From an uncultured Coriobacteriaceae bacterium (GTDB lineage: Bacteria; Actinomycetota; Coriobacteriia; Coriobacteriales; Atopobiaceae), in assembly GCA_902780305.1 (NCBI GenBank), contig CACZFB010000008.1:52673-112372 (forward strand): 59,700 nucleotides of DNA, in the 5' to 3' direction. Both the position numbers and the translations under genes were made by a program. This document shows, piece by piece, positions 46,351-58,642 of the stretch; position 1 is the stretch's first letter, and each line of letters starts with the position of its first letter. The notes below the pieces were generated by a model. That model saw only the letters and a list, made by a program, of their open reading frames with translations, was not told the DNA's origin and did no database searches.

Positions 46351-46585
46351 CACAGAAGACCGAGCGCTCTGAGCGCCAACCCGCGCAGGCAGGACAAGGG
46401 CTTGGCCCACGCTATCCACCCGTACTGCTGCGCGCGCACGTGGTCCCTGTCACCAAGCGGTGTCGCGCGCGTTGCCCGCTCATTTCCCCAACGATTCCGT
46501 CGCGTTGCGGCACGCGCTCTCGCACCTCGCCCGCTCCACCCCTCCTATACTGCCACCGCCAAACTTTGGACGTAAGGCGGTGCAC

Positions 46586-47807
46586 ATGAACCTTTTGGTA
46601 AACGAAGCGAGACCTCCGGCGCTTTTGGCCCTTGAGGACGGCACGACGTTTGCCGGCTGGAGCGCAGGGGCCGCGGGCGAAGCCTTTGGCGAGGTGGTGT
46701 TCAACACTTCCATGACGGGCTACCAGGAGATCCTGAGCGATCCCAGCTACGCGGGGCAAATCGTGACGCTCACCTATCCGCAGGTGGGCAACTACGGCAT
46801 CTGTCAGGATGACTTCCAGGCGTCACGGCTCCACCTGCGCGGTCTGGTGGTGCGTGACATGTGCCACACGCCCAGCAACTGGCGCGCCACCGCAAGCCTC
46901 CCCGAGCTACTCCGGAAGCGCAGGGTCGTGGCCATAGAAGGCGTGGACACGCGAGCCCTCACCCTGCGCATTCGCGGAGGCGGTGCCATGCGGGCGGCCA
47001 TTTCCACCACAGACCTGGACGCCAAGAGTCTCGTCGCACGCGTGCAGCAGTCGCCGGGCATCTCGGACCACAACCACGTTGCCGATGTGTCGTGTGGCAT
47101 CGCGAGGACCGAGCCAGCGCAGGGCAAGGCCAAGTGGCGCGTGGTCGCCTACGACTGCGGCATAAAACGGGGCATCCTGGATAACCTCACCGCTCGTGGC
47201 TGCGAGGTGCACGTGGTCCCCTGGAACACGCCCGCCCGCGACGTCCTGGCACTCGACCCCACCGGCGTCTTCTTCTCCAACGGCCCGGGAGACCCAGGGC
47301 AGGTTTGGGCAACCGTGGAGGCAGCGCGCGAGATTCTGGGGAAGAAGCCGGTGTTCGGCATTTGCCTGGGCAACCAGGTCATCACGCTTGCGGCGGGAGG
47401 GCGCATCGAGAAGCTCCCCTTTGGCCATCACGGCGGAAACGAGCCCGTCGCAAACCTGCTCACCCGACGCGTGGAGATCACCGCCCAAAACCACAACTTT
47501 GGCACGGTGTTTCCAAGCCTCGGCCCCATCGTACCGCAGGAGTCGGGCGGCTTCGACAAGCACGAGCAGGACCTGCGCATATGGTTCCGCCGCGGCGTCG
47601 TCCCTGTCGTGCGCAATCCTCAGTGGGGCCGCATCCAGCTTACTCACGTAAACCTCAACGACGGCACGCCGGAGGGCATGCGCTTCCTGGACATCCCCGC
47701 CTTCTGCTGCCAGTACCACCCCGAGGCGAAGCCCGGCCCGAGCGACGCCGCGTACTTCTTCGACTCCTTCGCACAGCTGATGGAGGAGCACGACGGGAGG
47801 GAGCCGC

Positions 47808-47824
<17 letters not shown>
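46586..47824 (+). CDS. carA: Carbamoyl-phosphate synthase small subunit
   Basis: 412 aa. N-terminal domain [35 protein letters not shown]; glutaminase domain with catalytic Cys in [17 protein letters not shown] and His/Glu in [14 protein letters not shown]. It frees ammonia from glutamine for the large subunit. A -10 like TATACT lies at 46546-46551, so the leader is short. The ATG at 46586 follows GTAAGGCGGTGC. It overlaps carB by 17 nt. Confidence 0.95.
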
Positions 47825-51023
<3,199 letters not shown>

Positions 51024-51054
51024 CGGCTTATCGACAAGAGAAAAGGAGAGAGAC

Positions 51055-51846
51055 ATGCACTTTACCAAGATGCACGGGCTGGGAAACGACTACCTCTACG
51101 TGTTTGGGGAGGTCCCCGAGGACGTCGAGGAGCTCTCGCGCCGGCTGTCCGACCGCCACTTTGGCGCAGGGTCGGACGGCATGATCTACATCAGCCCGTC
51201 CTCGGTCGCCGACTTCAAGATGCGCATCTTCAACGCCGACGGCAGCGAGGCGCTGATGTGTGGCAACGGCATCCGATGCGTGGGCAAGTACGTGTACGAC
51301 AAGGGCTACACCAGGAAGACGGCCCTGCGTATCGAGACCTTGTCGGGGATTAAGGACGTCGGGCTCACGCTGCTCGACGGGCGTGTGGATAGGGCGACGG
51401 TAGGCATGGGCACAGCCGAGGTAAAAGACACGCTGGAACTGGATGCTGATGGCACGACCGTGCGTGGCGTTCCCGTGTCGGTGGGAAACCCCCACTTCGT
51501 CGTGTTTGTGGACGACGCAGAGGCCGCTCCCGTGGACATCCTTGGGCCTGCAATCGAGCACCATGAGGCGTTTCCGGGAGGCGTGAACGTGGAGTTCGCA
51601 CAGGTCCTCTCGCGCGACGAGATTCGCATGCGCGTTTGGGAGCGCGGCAGCGGCATCACCATGGCCTGCGGGACCGGTGCGTGCGCCACCGCCGCCGCTG
51701 CCGTAGCGCAGGACCGGTGCCCGTACGGCAGGCCGATTGCCATTCATCTGGACGGAGGCGAACTGCACGTTCGAGTGAGCAACGACGGTGCCGTAACCAT
51801 GACCGGCCCCGCCACGACCGTCTATGAAGGAGATGTTGCGCTATGA
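51055..51846 (+). CDS. dapF: Diaminopimelate epimerase
   Basis: 263 aa. Two catalytic Cys: SEALMCGNGIRCVGKYVYD and GSGITMACGTGACATAAAAV. KMHGLGNDYLY and GNPHFVVFVDD are family motifs. It converts LL-DAP to meso-DAP for peptidoglycan and lysine. AAAAGGAGAGAGAC precedes the ATG. Overlaps dapL by ATGA. Pairing with dapL indicates the aminotransferase DAP pathway. Confidence 0.96.
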   Translation: MHFTKMHGLGNDYLYVFGEVPEDVEELSRRLSDRHFGAGSDGMIYISPSSVADFKMRIFNADGSEALMCGNGIRCVGKYVYDKGYTRKTALRIETLSGIKDVGLTLLDGRVDRATVGMGTAEVKDTLELDADGTTVRGVPVSVGNPHFVVFVDDAEAAPVDILGPAIEHHEAFPGGVNVEFAQVLSRDEIRMRVWERGSGITMACGTGACATAAAAVAQDRCPYGRPIAIHLDGGELHVRVSNDGAVTMTGPATTVYEGDVAL

Positions 51847-53033
51847 CAAGGCCGAACATGCACTATGCCGACCTGCGGGACTCCTATCTATTTCGCAGGA
51901 TCGCGCAGAAGATCGCCGCGTATGAGGAGGACCACCCGGGCGTACACCTGTATCGCATGGGGATAGGCGACGTGTCGCTCCCCTTGTGCGACGCGGTGAT
52001 TCGCGCGCTGCACAAGGCCGTGGACGACCAAGCGAACGCGACGCGCTTTCATGGATACATGCCCGAGTGCGGTGCGCCGTTTTTGCGGGAGGCGATTGCG
52101 GCGCACTATGTTTCGCGGGGAGTCTCGCTCGATGTGGACGAGGTCTTCGTCTCCAGCGGCGCGAGCGACGAGCTTGGCGACATCCTGGACCTCTTTGACG
52201 CACGGAGTAGCGCCATGGTCATCGAGCCTGCCTATCCGGCCTACGTGGATGCCAACGTTATGGCCGGAAGGGCCATCATCCATGTCCCAACGTGCGAGGA
52301 GGACGGGTTCCTCCCCCGGCCCAGCGACGACCTCCAAGCGAACGTCATCTACCTCTGCTCCCCCAACAACCCGACCGGGGCCGTCTTCGGCAGAAAGCGG
52401 TTGCAGGATTGGGTCGACTTCGCCAACCGACACGGGTCGGTAATTCTGTTCGATGCGGCTTACGAGGCGTTTATCGAAGACGAAGAACTCCCGCACAGCA
52501 TCTTCGAGCTGGAGGGAGCCAGGACCTGCGCTATCGAGATCTGCTCGCTCTCCAAGACGGCAGGCTTTACGGGCACGCGTCTGGGCTACACCGTTATTCC
52601 CACCGAGCTCAGGCGGTGCGGCATGTCGCTTCACGACATGTGGGTGCGTAACCGCACCACCAAGACGAATGGCGTCTCCTACGTTATTCAGCGCGGTGGT
52701 GCCGCTGTCTTTACGCCCGAGGGGCAGCGCCAGATTCACCAGAACATAAGCGTGTACAAGCGCAACGCACGCGTGCTCATGGACGCCTTGGACAAGGTGG
52801 GCGTGTGGTACTGCGGCGGCAGGAACGCACCGTACCTCTGGCTCAGATGTCCCGATGGGCTGGGTAGCTGGGAGTTCTTCGACCGCCTGCTCAACGAGAT
52901 CCAGGTGGTAGGTACTCCTGGGGAGGGTTTTGGCTCCTGCGGCGAGGGTTACTTCCGCCTGTCGACCTTTGGCAACCCGCACGACACCATCGAGGCCGCG
53001 CAACGCCTCGCAGATGGGAGCGTATTTCGCTAA
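51843..53033 (+). CDS. dapL: LL-diaminopimelate aminotransferase
   Basis: 396 aa, PLP fold type I. The Schiff-base Lys is in EICSLSKTAGFTGTRLGYTV; VIYLCSPNNPTGAVFGRKRL and FDAAYEAFIEDEELPHSI are the DapL signatures, with GIGDVSLPLCDAVIRALHKA at the N terminus. It makes LL-DAP from tetrahydrodipicolinate in one step, skipping the succinylase or acetylase branch. Start-stop overlap with dapF means the two are coupled. Confidence 0.95.
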   Translation: MTRPNMHYADLRDSYLFRRIAQKIAAYEEDHPGVHLYRMGIGDVSLPLCDAVIRALHKAVDDQANATRFHGYMPECGAPFLREAIAAHYVSRGVSLDVDEVFVSSGASDELGDILDLFDARSSAMVIEPAYPAYVDANVMAGRAIIHVPTCEEDGFLPRPSDDLQANVIYLCSPNNPTGAVFGRKRLQDWVDFANRHGSVILFDAAYEAFIEDEELPHSIFELEGARTCAIEICSLSKTAGFTGTRLGYTVIPTELRRCGMSLHDMWVRNRTTKTNGVSYVIQRGGAAVFTPEGQRQIHQNISVYKRNARVLMDALDKVGVWYCGGRNAPYLWLRCPDGLGSWEFFDRLLNEIQVVGTPGEGFGSCGEGYFRLSTFGNPHDTIEAAQRLADGSVFR

Positions 53034-53040
53034 CGCGGCA

Positions 53041-53077
53041 AAACTGAGAAAAGGGGTTTGGCCCCTTTTCTCAGTTT
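53041..53077. terminator. Bidirectional terminator, family iii
   Basis: AAACTGAGAAAAGGGG-TTTGG-CCCCTTTTCTCAGTTT, perfect 16-bp stem with A/T tails, between convergent dapL and the c-di-GMP protein gene. Confidence 0.9.
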
Positions 53078-53087
53078 TGTCCCACCG

Positions 53088-56000
53088 TTAGTAGATCACG
53101 CAGCCGCAGCGGCCGCCCTCCTTCATGCGGTAGAGCGCCGTGTCGGCGTCCTTAAAGATGTCGCCGTCGGGGTTCTTGCGGTCGGCGAAGGCAACTCCAA
53201 CGCTCAGCGACGTGGGCGGTAGGTCGTCCTTTGGCTGCTGCAGCATCTGGTTGGCCTGTTCGATCTTCCCGCGCACCTGTCCCGCCGACGAACTGTCGAT
53301 GTTCGACATGATGACCACGAACTCGTCACCACCCAAACGAAACACCAGGTCCGTCGAGCGGAAGCTGTAACCCAACACCTCTGCCACCCGCTTGAGCACC
53401 AGATCGCCCACGTCGTGCCCATACGTGTCGTTTACCGCCTTGAACCGGTCCACGTCCACGAGCAGCAACGCCGTGTCGGACATGTCCATGTCGCGCTTCA
53501 TAATGTCGAACGCCTTGCGGTTAAACAGGCCCGTAAGCGCATCGTGCATCGAGCCGTAGTTGAGCCGCTCGAACTTCTTGCGATTGTCCTCGAAGATGGC
53601 GTTGTAGGTCTCGGCCACGAACCGCAGCTCCTTGACGCCAGAGGGCGGGACGGTCTGCTTCTTGCGCATGAGTTCCACCATGCGCTTGAGCGGCACCCGC
53701 ACCATAACAGAGACGAACGCCGTGAGGGCCACAGCGAGCAAGAGCATGAGGATGGTAAGGGCCACCTGCAGATTGAGCAGCCCGCGCATGGCCTCCACCG
53801 AACCCTGGTGCAGCTGCTCGAAGCTCTGTATGAGCAACTGGTTGCACCGTTGCGAGTTGCCCCGGATACGATCCTTGTAATCCGCGTACTCGGAGCCGAA
53901 CACGAGCTCCTGCGCCGTCTGCACCTTCTCGTCGTCGGAGAGCTCCTCGTCCTCGGCGCTGAGCTCGAACTCGCGCAGCTGCTGCGGCACACGCGCCTCG
54001 TCGTAGTCGCCCGCCTCGAGCATGAGCTTCATGGCCCGATACTCAAGTCCCACCAGCTCGTTGGAGTTCGTGAGCGCCGTGTTGAGGCTCTCGTACGCCT
54101 CCTTGCCATTGTCGATATCCTCGAGCAGATACCGCACGGTCTCGACGGCGTTGTCGCGACGCCTAGTGACCTCGAGCTCCTGGAAGTAGTCCTCAACGTA
54201 GGTATAGTCGCCCGTCATCACAAAGTAGCGGACGCTCTCGGTAAGCCAGTCGGATCCCATCTCCATGTCCGCCGCGGCCTTCTCGGCTGCCAAGTAGCGG
54301 TTGCTCGCCTCAACGTTGCGCTCGTACCCCCTAAAGAGCAGGTATTCGCTCACGAGCAGCGCGACCGCAACCACGAGCGTCGTGCCCACGAACCACAGGC
54401 GCGACGTACGCAGCGAGATGGCCGGTAATCGCTCCCACCAGCGGCGCGGTTCCCCATCGACATCCTGTGCCTTGGGACCCATGCCAATCTTGCGCGTCGC
54501 GTCCCGGTCGGCCTCCCGCGCCTCCTCCTCGGCCGCCTTGCCCTGCTCCAAAAAGCGTTCGAACTCATCTGCGGGAACCGGTGCGGAGAAGTAGTAGCCC
54601 TGAATGGTGTCGCAGCCCAAGTCTCTCAGCGCATTGAGCTGCTCCTCCGTCTCGACGCCCTCGGCAATGACGGGCACCGAAAGGTGGAACGCGATGTCGA
54701 TGACCGCCTTAATCATGTGCGTGTCGCCATCGCCCTCTTGTGCGAAGGCCGTGCGCACAAAGCGCATATCGAGCTTGAGCGCGTCGATGGGCAGCGTGGC
54801 CAGCATGTTGAGAGACGAATACCCCGTTCCGAAGTCATCCATCTCTATGTGGAAGCCCAGCGACCGCAGGCGCTTAACCATCTCGATTATCTGCTTCGAG
54901 TCCTCCGCATAGGCCGACTCGGTAATCTCTAGGTGTAGGTCGGCCGGATCGAGGTCGTATCGTGCGATGATGTCCTGCAGCATGTTGACGATGCCCGCAT
55001 CGTACAGGTCCACGCGCGAGACGTTAACCGAGACGGGCACGCTCCAGCCAAGCGTATCCTTCCACGCGCGAATCTGACGCGCCGCCTCCTCCCACACGTA
55101 GTGGTCGAGCGTCTGGATGAGGCCGTTGTCCTCGAACAGCGGAATAAACACGCCGGGACTGATCATGCCCAGCTCGGGGTGGCTCCAACGGATAAGCGCC
55201 TCGGCGCTGCTGAGCATTGGCGCGGGTGACTGAACGTCGTATTTGGGCTGATAGTACACCACGAATTGCCGATCCTGGATTGCCTGCGGAAACTCGTCCA
55301 TCAACCGCTGAGAGTACAGCTCGGACTTGAGCAGCGCGTCGTCGTACACGCCGATGCTGCGCGTATAGCTGTCGCGAACCGTGTCGGCGGCCATCTTCGC
55401 GCGGTCGAACCGCCGCTCGATGCTCAGCGACTTGTCTGCGTTTGAGTACACGCCCATGCGCAGGCGAATGGGCCGATTCGCGTTCTGCTCGTCGACGAGG
55501 CTCGCGGTGATGTCGTCCAGCATGGCCTTGTAGTCCTCGCGATGCGGACAGTACATCTGGAACACGTCACCGCTTCTGCTTACGATGCCGCCGTCGTCAT
55601 GCACGAACGTTCGCAGGCGCGCGCCCACCTTGCGCAGGATCTCGTCGGCATACGACCGCCCAAAGCGCTCGTTGACCATGGCAAAGTGGTTGATGTCGAT
55701 GATGATCGCGTCGGTTGGAGCGACCTTGTGGTGGTTGTCGTACTGCTCGGCATAGCCATAGAAGAACTCGAGGTTGTACAGACCGGTGAGCAGGTCGCGC
55801 TCGGCTGACTGAATGATCTGGCGGTCCTCGCTCAGCTCGATGGTACGCCGCACGCGGGCGCGCACCACACCGACGTCGGGATACGGCTTCTGGATAAAGT
55901 CGCTTGCCCCGGCGTCCAAACACACGATCTCCTGCGAGAAGTCTGCCGTCACCACGATAACCGGAATGTCGCGCAACTCCGGCGCGGCCTTTATTTGCTT

Positions 56001-56234
56001 GAGGACTTCTTGTCCTGGCATCTTTGGCATGATGAGGTCGAGCAGCACGAGCGAGATGGTCTCGCGGTGGGCCCACACCTGCTGCATGGCCTGCTCGCCG
56101 TCCTCGGCGAAGATGAGCTCATACTTATCCTCGAGCATCGAGCCCAGGATCTTGCGATTGATTACCTCGTCATCAACAATCAGGACACGCCGCTTGCCGC
56201 TGGCGGAAAGGAAGGATGCGTTGTCGTTGGGCAT
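53088..56234 (-). CDS. Membrane c-di-GMP protein: REC-GGDEF-EAL-TM-sensor-TM-GGDEF
   Basis: 1048 aa. Residues about 15-130 are a response-regulator receiver (VLIVDDEVINRKILGSML, phosphoacceptor in LVLLDLIMPKMPG, later Lys in IQKPYP). Next a GGDEF domain with lost signature (SRSGDVFQMY), then an EAL domain with apparently intact catalytic residues (AEALIRWSHP, SVNVSRVDL, LHLEITESAY, DDFGTGYSS, LKLDMRF, IAEGVE). A TM near 640-665, an extracytoplasmic sensor of about 180 residues, a second TM near 855-880, and a C-terminal GGDEF with intact RLGGDEFVVI and an RSTD I-site five residues before it. So one protein may both break and make c-di-GMP under two different inputs. Confidence 0.9.
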   Translation of the reverse strand: MPNDNASFLSASGKRRVLIVDDEVINRKILGSMLEDKYELIFAEDGEQAMQQVWAHRETISLVLLDLIMPKMPGQEVLKQIKAAPELRDIPVIVVTADFSQEIVCLDAGASDFIQKPYPDVGVVRARVRRTIELSEDRQIIQSAERDLLTGLYNLEFFYGYAEQYDNHHKVAPTDAIIIDINHFAMVNERFGRSYADEILRKVGARLRTFVHDDGGIVSRSGDVFQMYCPHREDYKAMLDDITASLVDEQNANRPIRLRMGVYSNADKSLSIERRFDRAKMAADTVRDSYTRSIGVYDDALLKSELYSQRLMDEFPQAIQDRQFVVYYQPKYDVQSPAPMLSSAEALIRWSHPELGMISPGVFIPLFEDNGLIQTLDHYVWEEAARQIRAWKDTLGWSVPVSVNVSRVDLYDAGIVNMLQDIIARYDLDPADLHLEITESAYAEDSKQIIEMVKRLRSLGFHIEMDDFGTGYSSLNMLATLPIDALKLDMRFVRTAFAQEGDGDTHMIKAVIDIAFHLSVPVIAEGVETEEQLNALRDLGCDTIQGYYFSAPVPADEFERFLEQGKAAEEEAREADRDATRKIGMGPKAQDVDGEPRRWWERLPAISLRTSRLWFVGTTLVVAVALLVSEYLLFRGYERNVEASNRYLAAEKAAADMEMGSDWLTESVRYFVMTGDYTYVEDYFQELEVTRRRDNAVETVRYLLEDIDNGKEAYESLNTALTNSNELVGLEYRAMKLMLEAGDYDEARVPQQLREFELSAEDEELSDDEKVQTAQELVFGSEYADYKDRIRGNSQRCNQLLIQSFEQLHQGSVEAMRGLLNLQVALTILMLLLAVALTAFVSVMVRVPLKRMVELMRKKQTVPPSGVKELRFVAETYNAIFEDNRKKFERLNYGSMHDALTGLFNRKAFDIMKRDMDMSDTALLLVDVDRFKAVNDTYGHDVGDLVLKRVAEVLGYSFRSTDLVFRLGGDEFVVIMSNIDSSSAGQVRGKIEQANQMLQQPKDDLPPTSLSVGVAFADRKNPDGDIFKDADTALYRMKEGGRCGCVIY

Positions 56235-56294
56235 GGAGACCCCTTACTGGCTATGAAGGATTTGCTACCAGCAGTATAGCGCGTGAGCCGCGGG

Positions 56295-56330
56295 AACTGA
56301 GAAAAGGGGCCAAACCCCTTTTCTCAGTTT
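56295..56330. terminator. Bidirectional terminator, family iii
   Basis: AAACTGAGAAAAGGGG mirror with CCAAA loop, about 60 nt upstream of the c-di-GMP gene start, opening the duplicated region. Confidence 0.75.
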
Positions 56331-56336
56331 GGGACG

Positions 56337-56512
56337 GGACGTGTCTGCTGGAATCGCGAGCCGTGGCAAGGAATCTGCTGGGACGTGAGCTGATGGCGCC
56401 ACGGCGGCGAATCCCGGCAGATTCCGTGCCACGGCCTTCGATCTCGGCAGATTCCTTGCCACAGCCTCCAATCTCGGCAGAGACGACCCGCCCCGCGCGG
56501 CAGCCGCGGAGG
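56337..56512. repeat. Structured block alpha, copy 1
   Basis: GAGCCGTGGCAAGGAATCTG on one side faces CGGCAGATTCCGTGCCACGG on the other, forming a roughly 24-bp stem with a 30-nt loop (56360-56450), followed by about 30-nt tandem units that each contain GGCAGATTCC(G/T)TGCCAC. Copy 2 is at 56930-57090. No coding potential visible. Interval 56235-56578 holds this block and the hairpin. Confidence 0.8.
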
Positions 56513-56513
56513 T

Positions 56514-56521
56514 GGTAGAAT
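56514..56521 (+). promoter_or_regulatory. Extended -10 upstream of small ORF
   Basis: GTGGTAGAATG reads TGG-TAGAAT, an extended -10, 58 nt ahead of the small gene's ATG. No -35 consensus. Confidence 0.4.
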
Positions 56522-56578
56522 GTCCCGCACGTGCCAGCAGAGTCCGCGCGCGGGCGGCGCCCTTCGAAAGGGGGCGAC

Positions 56579-56710
56579 ATGCCTATAGAGGAAATTCTTG
56601 TTGCACTGGCGGTCGCGGCGCTCGCCGCGGACTCGCCGACCGTAATCCGGACGTTCGCCGGGGTCATCTCGCGAGCGAGGGAACGGCGGAAGAAACATAA
56701 GCGCGAATGA
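56579..56710 (+). CDS. Small membrane peptide, 43 aa
   Basis: MPIEEILVALAVAALAADSP is a hydrophobic N-terminal half; the rest is basic (RARERRKKHKRE). Ribosome binding site AAAGGGGGCGAC precedes the ATG and an extended -10 lies upstream. A terminator hairpin follows. Shape resembles small type I toxins (Fst, TxpA type), but no sequence family is recognised. In the duplicated copy to the right about 170 bp covering this ORF are absent, leaving only its last codons. Confidence 0.5.
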   Translation: MPIEEILVALAVAALAADSPTVIRTFAGVISRARERRKKHKRE

Positions 56711-56730
56711 ATGGATGACGTTGGGGAAGT

Positions 56731-56764
56731 AAGGGAGAGCCCGGTTGCAGCCGGGCTCCCTTAA
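56731..56764. terminator. Terminator after the small ORF
   Basis: AAGGGAGAGCCCGG-TTGCAG-CCGGGCTCCCTT, almost perfect stem flanked by A and T. A copy with one mismatch is at 57144-57177. Confidence 0.75.
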
Positions 56765-56880
56765 CATATAAACCGGCGCCGCCCGTCTCCACTTAACAAA
56801 CCGCGGGCTTTGCTGGCACGTACCAGTATACCCCATCCCGCGCGGCCGCACGCGCGGGACGTCGCGGGGACGGCATTCAG

Positions 56881-57285
56881 TGAGAAAAGGGGTTTGACCC
56901 CTTTTCTCAGTTTGACGGCGGGGCACGTCTGCTGGAATCGCGAGCCGTGGCAAGGAATCTGCTGGGATGCGAGTTGATGGCGCCACGACGGCGAATCCCG
57001 GCAGATTTCGTGCCACGACTTTGATTCTCGGCAGATTTCCTGCCACGAACTCCAATCTCGGCAGAGACAACCCGGGCCGCGCGGCAGCCGCGGGAACGGC
57101 GGAAGAAACATGAGCGCGAATGAATGGATGACGTCGAAATAAGGGAGAGCCCGGTTGCAGCCAGGCTCCCTTAACATACAAACCGGCGCCGCCCGCCCTC
57201 CCTTAAGTAACCGCGGGCTGTGCTGGCACGCACCAGTATACCTCGTCCCGCGCGACCGCACGTGCGGGATGTCGTGCCGATGGCT
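56881..57285. repeat. Second copy of the 56295-56870 block, lacking the small ORF
   Basis: Order is again family iii hairpin (56881-56909), block alpha (56930-57090), then directly GGGAACGGCGGAAGAAACAT and the terminator plus AACCGGCGCCGCCC tail. The join is at GCCGCGG|GAACGG, so about 170 bp with the 43-aa ORF have been removed or were inserted in copy 1. Interval 56711-57298 has nothing else. Confidence 0.85.
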
Positions 57286-57298
57286 GCCCCTCCTGGGA

Positions 57299-57634
57299 TT
57301 ACAGTTTTGCGAAGAGGCGGTTGCTCCCCGGTATGGGGCGGAAGCCGTGGCGGACGGAGAAGGCGCGTGCGGAATCGTCCGCAGGGTCGACGACGAGCGC
57401 TCGGGCCCCGATGGACCGCGCGACGGCCGAGGCGCGTTGCGCCGCATCGACAAGCAGGCCATGGCCAAGCCCCTCCCCATGCCGACGTGCGTCCACGCCC
57501 AGCATGCCAAGCAGGATGACGGGGATCTGCGACGGCGCGTTCCTCACAAGCCAACCCCCGACGCCACAGGAAAAGCCTTCGATCGTATCGTCTGGCCCAA
57601 GCTGTCGCGGCCTGCCAAACGTCACTCCCCCCAT
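57299..57634 (-). pseudogene. GNAT-family toxin of TacAT type, internally deleted
   Basis: 111 aa where about 160-170 are usual. MGGVTFGRPRQLGPDDTIEG and FSCGVGGWL match the N-terminal part of TacT-like acetyltransferases; IPVILLGMLGVDARRHGEGL (acetyl-CoA loop, R-x-x-G-x-G/E variant RRHGEGLG) and ALVVDPADDSARAF with HGFRPIPGSNRL match the end. Between them about 50 residues holding two beta strands are missing. TacT acetylates aminoacyl-tRNA. ATG overlaps the antitoxin stop. Confidence 0.75.
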
Positions 57635-57900
57635 GCGGGCTCCTCGGAGAGAAGCGCGACGAAGGTGGGGTCGACGGGCTCGTCGAGAAGCCGTGCGAAC
57701 TCGTCGAACGCCTCAGTGGAGAGACGCACGGCGTTCGAGGCGAGAATCTGCTCGCGCGCTGAGGCAAGCAGCTGCCCGAGCGACCACTGAGAGACGCTGA
57801 GGCCGTTCAGGGCGGCCGCCTCCTCAATCTGGCGCTTCTGCTCGTCCGACATGCGCATGTCGATGCGGCTCGTCTTGGGGCCGAGTGATGCGGTTGCCAT
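57622..57900 (-). CDS. DUF1778 ribbon-helix-helix antitoxin (TacA-like)
   Basis: 92 aa. SRIDMRMSDEQKRQIEEAAA plus LNGLSVSQWSLGQLLASARE is the RHH DNA-binding fold of DUF1778; the C-terminal SLSTEAFDEFARLLDEP helix is the toxin-neutralising part. GAGGGGCAGCC precedes the ATG. An inverted repeat lies 16 nt upstream. Pairs with the overlapping GNAT gene, so its target may now be inactive. Confidence 0.85.
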   Translation of the reverse strand: MATASLGPKTSRIDMRMSDEQKRQIEEAAALNGLSVSQWSLGQLLASAREQILASNAVRLSTEAFDEFARLLDEPVDPTFVALLSEEPAWGE

Positions 57901-57915
57901 GGCTGCCCCTCAGTC

Positions 57916-57934
57916 GTACGGTTAATGACCGTAC
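57916..57934. promoter_or_regulatory. Candidate TacA operator
   Basis: GTACGGT-TAATG-ACCGTAC, perfect 7-bp arms just upstream of the DUF1778 gene, where RHH antitoxins usually autorepress. Confidence 0.6.
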
Positions 57935-58396
57935 ACACTATCGAGGGTGTCGCGTCTCGCCAAGGGTGCCCGCCCCACCATCGCAGTGAGGGCAGCGCGG
58001 ACGGAGGGCCATACGTGTTGGACGCGAAGAACCCGTCCGGTTTGTGAGAGTACACATGGCTCCGATGACGCACTCCGAGTGGGGAGCCCGAAGTGCGCGA
58101 GCGACGGAGGCGAAAAGGGCTCGCTTGCAGTTCCGTGGTCCCCCTCATCAGGAGATATCTCCACCTTAATCCGCCGCCCCAGTTTGTCTCGAACAGGGGG
58201 TGCTCGGTACCGCCGTTGCCCCTTGCAGTCTTGAGCGAAGCGAGGGTGTCATCTTCAAGCAAAGGGGTTATAGCGGCATGGATTCTTTCCCAGTCGTTGG
58301 TGTCAGGACGGTAGAGAGCTCCTCAGCGTCACGGTCTTGCGCCGGCGCCTCAGACCTTCGATATACTTGCGCGCCAACTAGATGTCTTCAGCAATC
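57935..58396. other. Degenerate region, no intact gene
   Basis: No complete gene. On the minus strand two coding-like bits can be read in different frames: LARKYIEGLRRRRKTVTLRS (about 58295-58375) and PDTNDWERIHAAITPLLEDD (about 58240-58305). They may be remnants of the 3' part of the AbiEii toxin or of another lost gene. Confidence 0.35.
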
Positions 58397-58642
58397 CTAC
58401 GCACGAGCAATCCTCCGAACGAGATCGTTGGCCCACGCCACGTCCAGATCGGTCGTGAAGCGCGTGACCCCCTCGCCGAAGCGCAGCTTAATGGCACTGC
58501 CGCCCTTTACCGCCCCGCCGGGCAGCAGCTGACCCACCACTATGTTTGCCATCGCGGTCCGTGCGCGCATGTATGAGTTACCGCGCCCAAACTTTCGCTC
58601 AATCGCAAGGTCGAGGTTTCTTCTACTGTTAGGTATCTTCAC
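58397..58642 (-). pseudogene. AbiEii-type nucleotidyltransferase toxin, truncated
   Basis: 81 aa of an expected 270-300. GTG start with GGGAGGGGACGCCC upstream, overlapping the abiEi stop. LLPGGAVKGGSAIKLRFGEG then TRFTTDLDVAW is the GG...DxD nucleotidyltransferase motif of AbiEii. The frame stops at VRRIARA before the rest of the domain, so the toxin should be dead. Confidence 0.8.

Noticed and set aside
56345..56490. Possible CRISPR-like spacing of GGCAGATTCC units
   Set aside because: Units are about 30 nt tandem with related, not unique, intervening sequence, and form a large stem.
57807..58262. 151-codon minus-strand frame
   Set aside because: Overlaps the DUF1778 gene and a degenerate region; only a short piece looks coding, so it is noted as a remnant.
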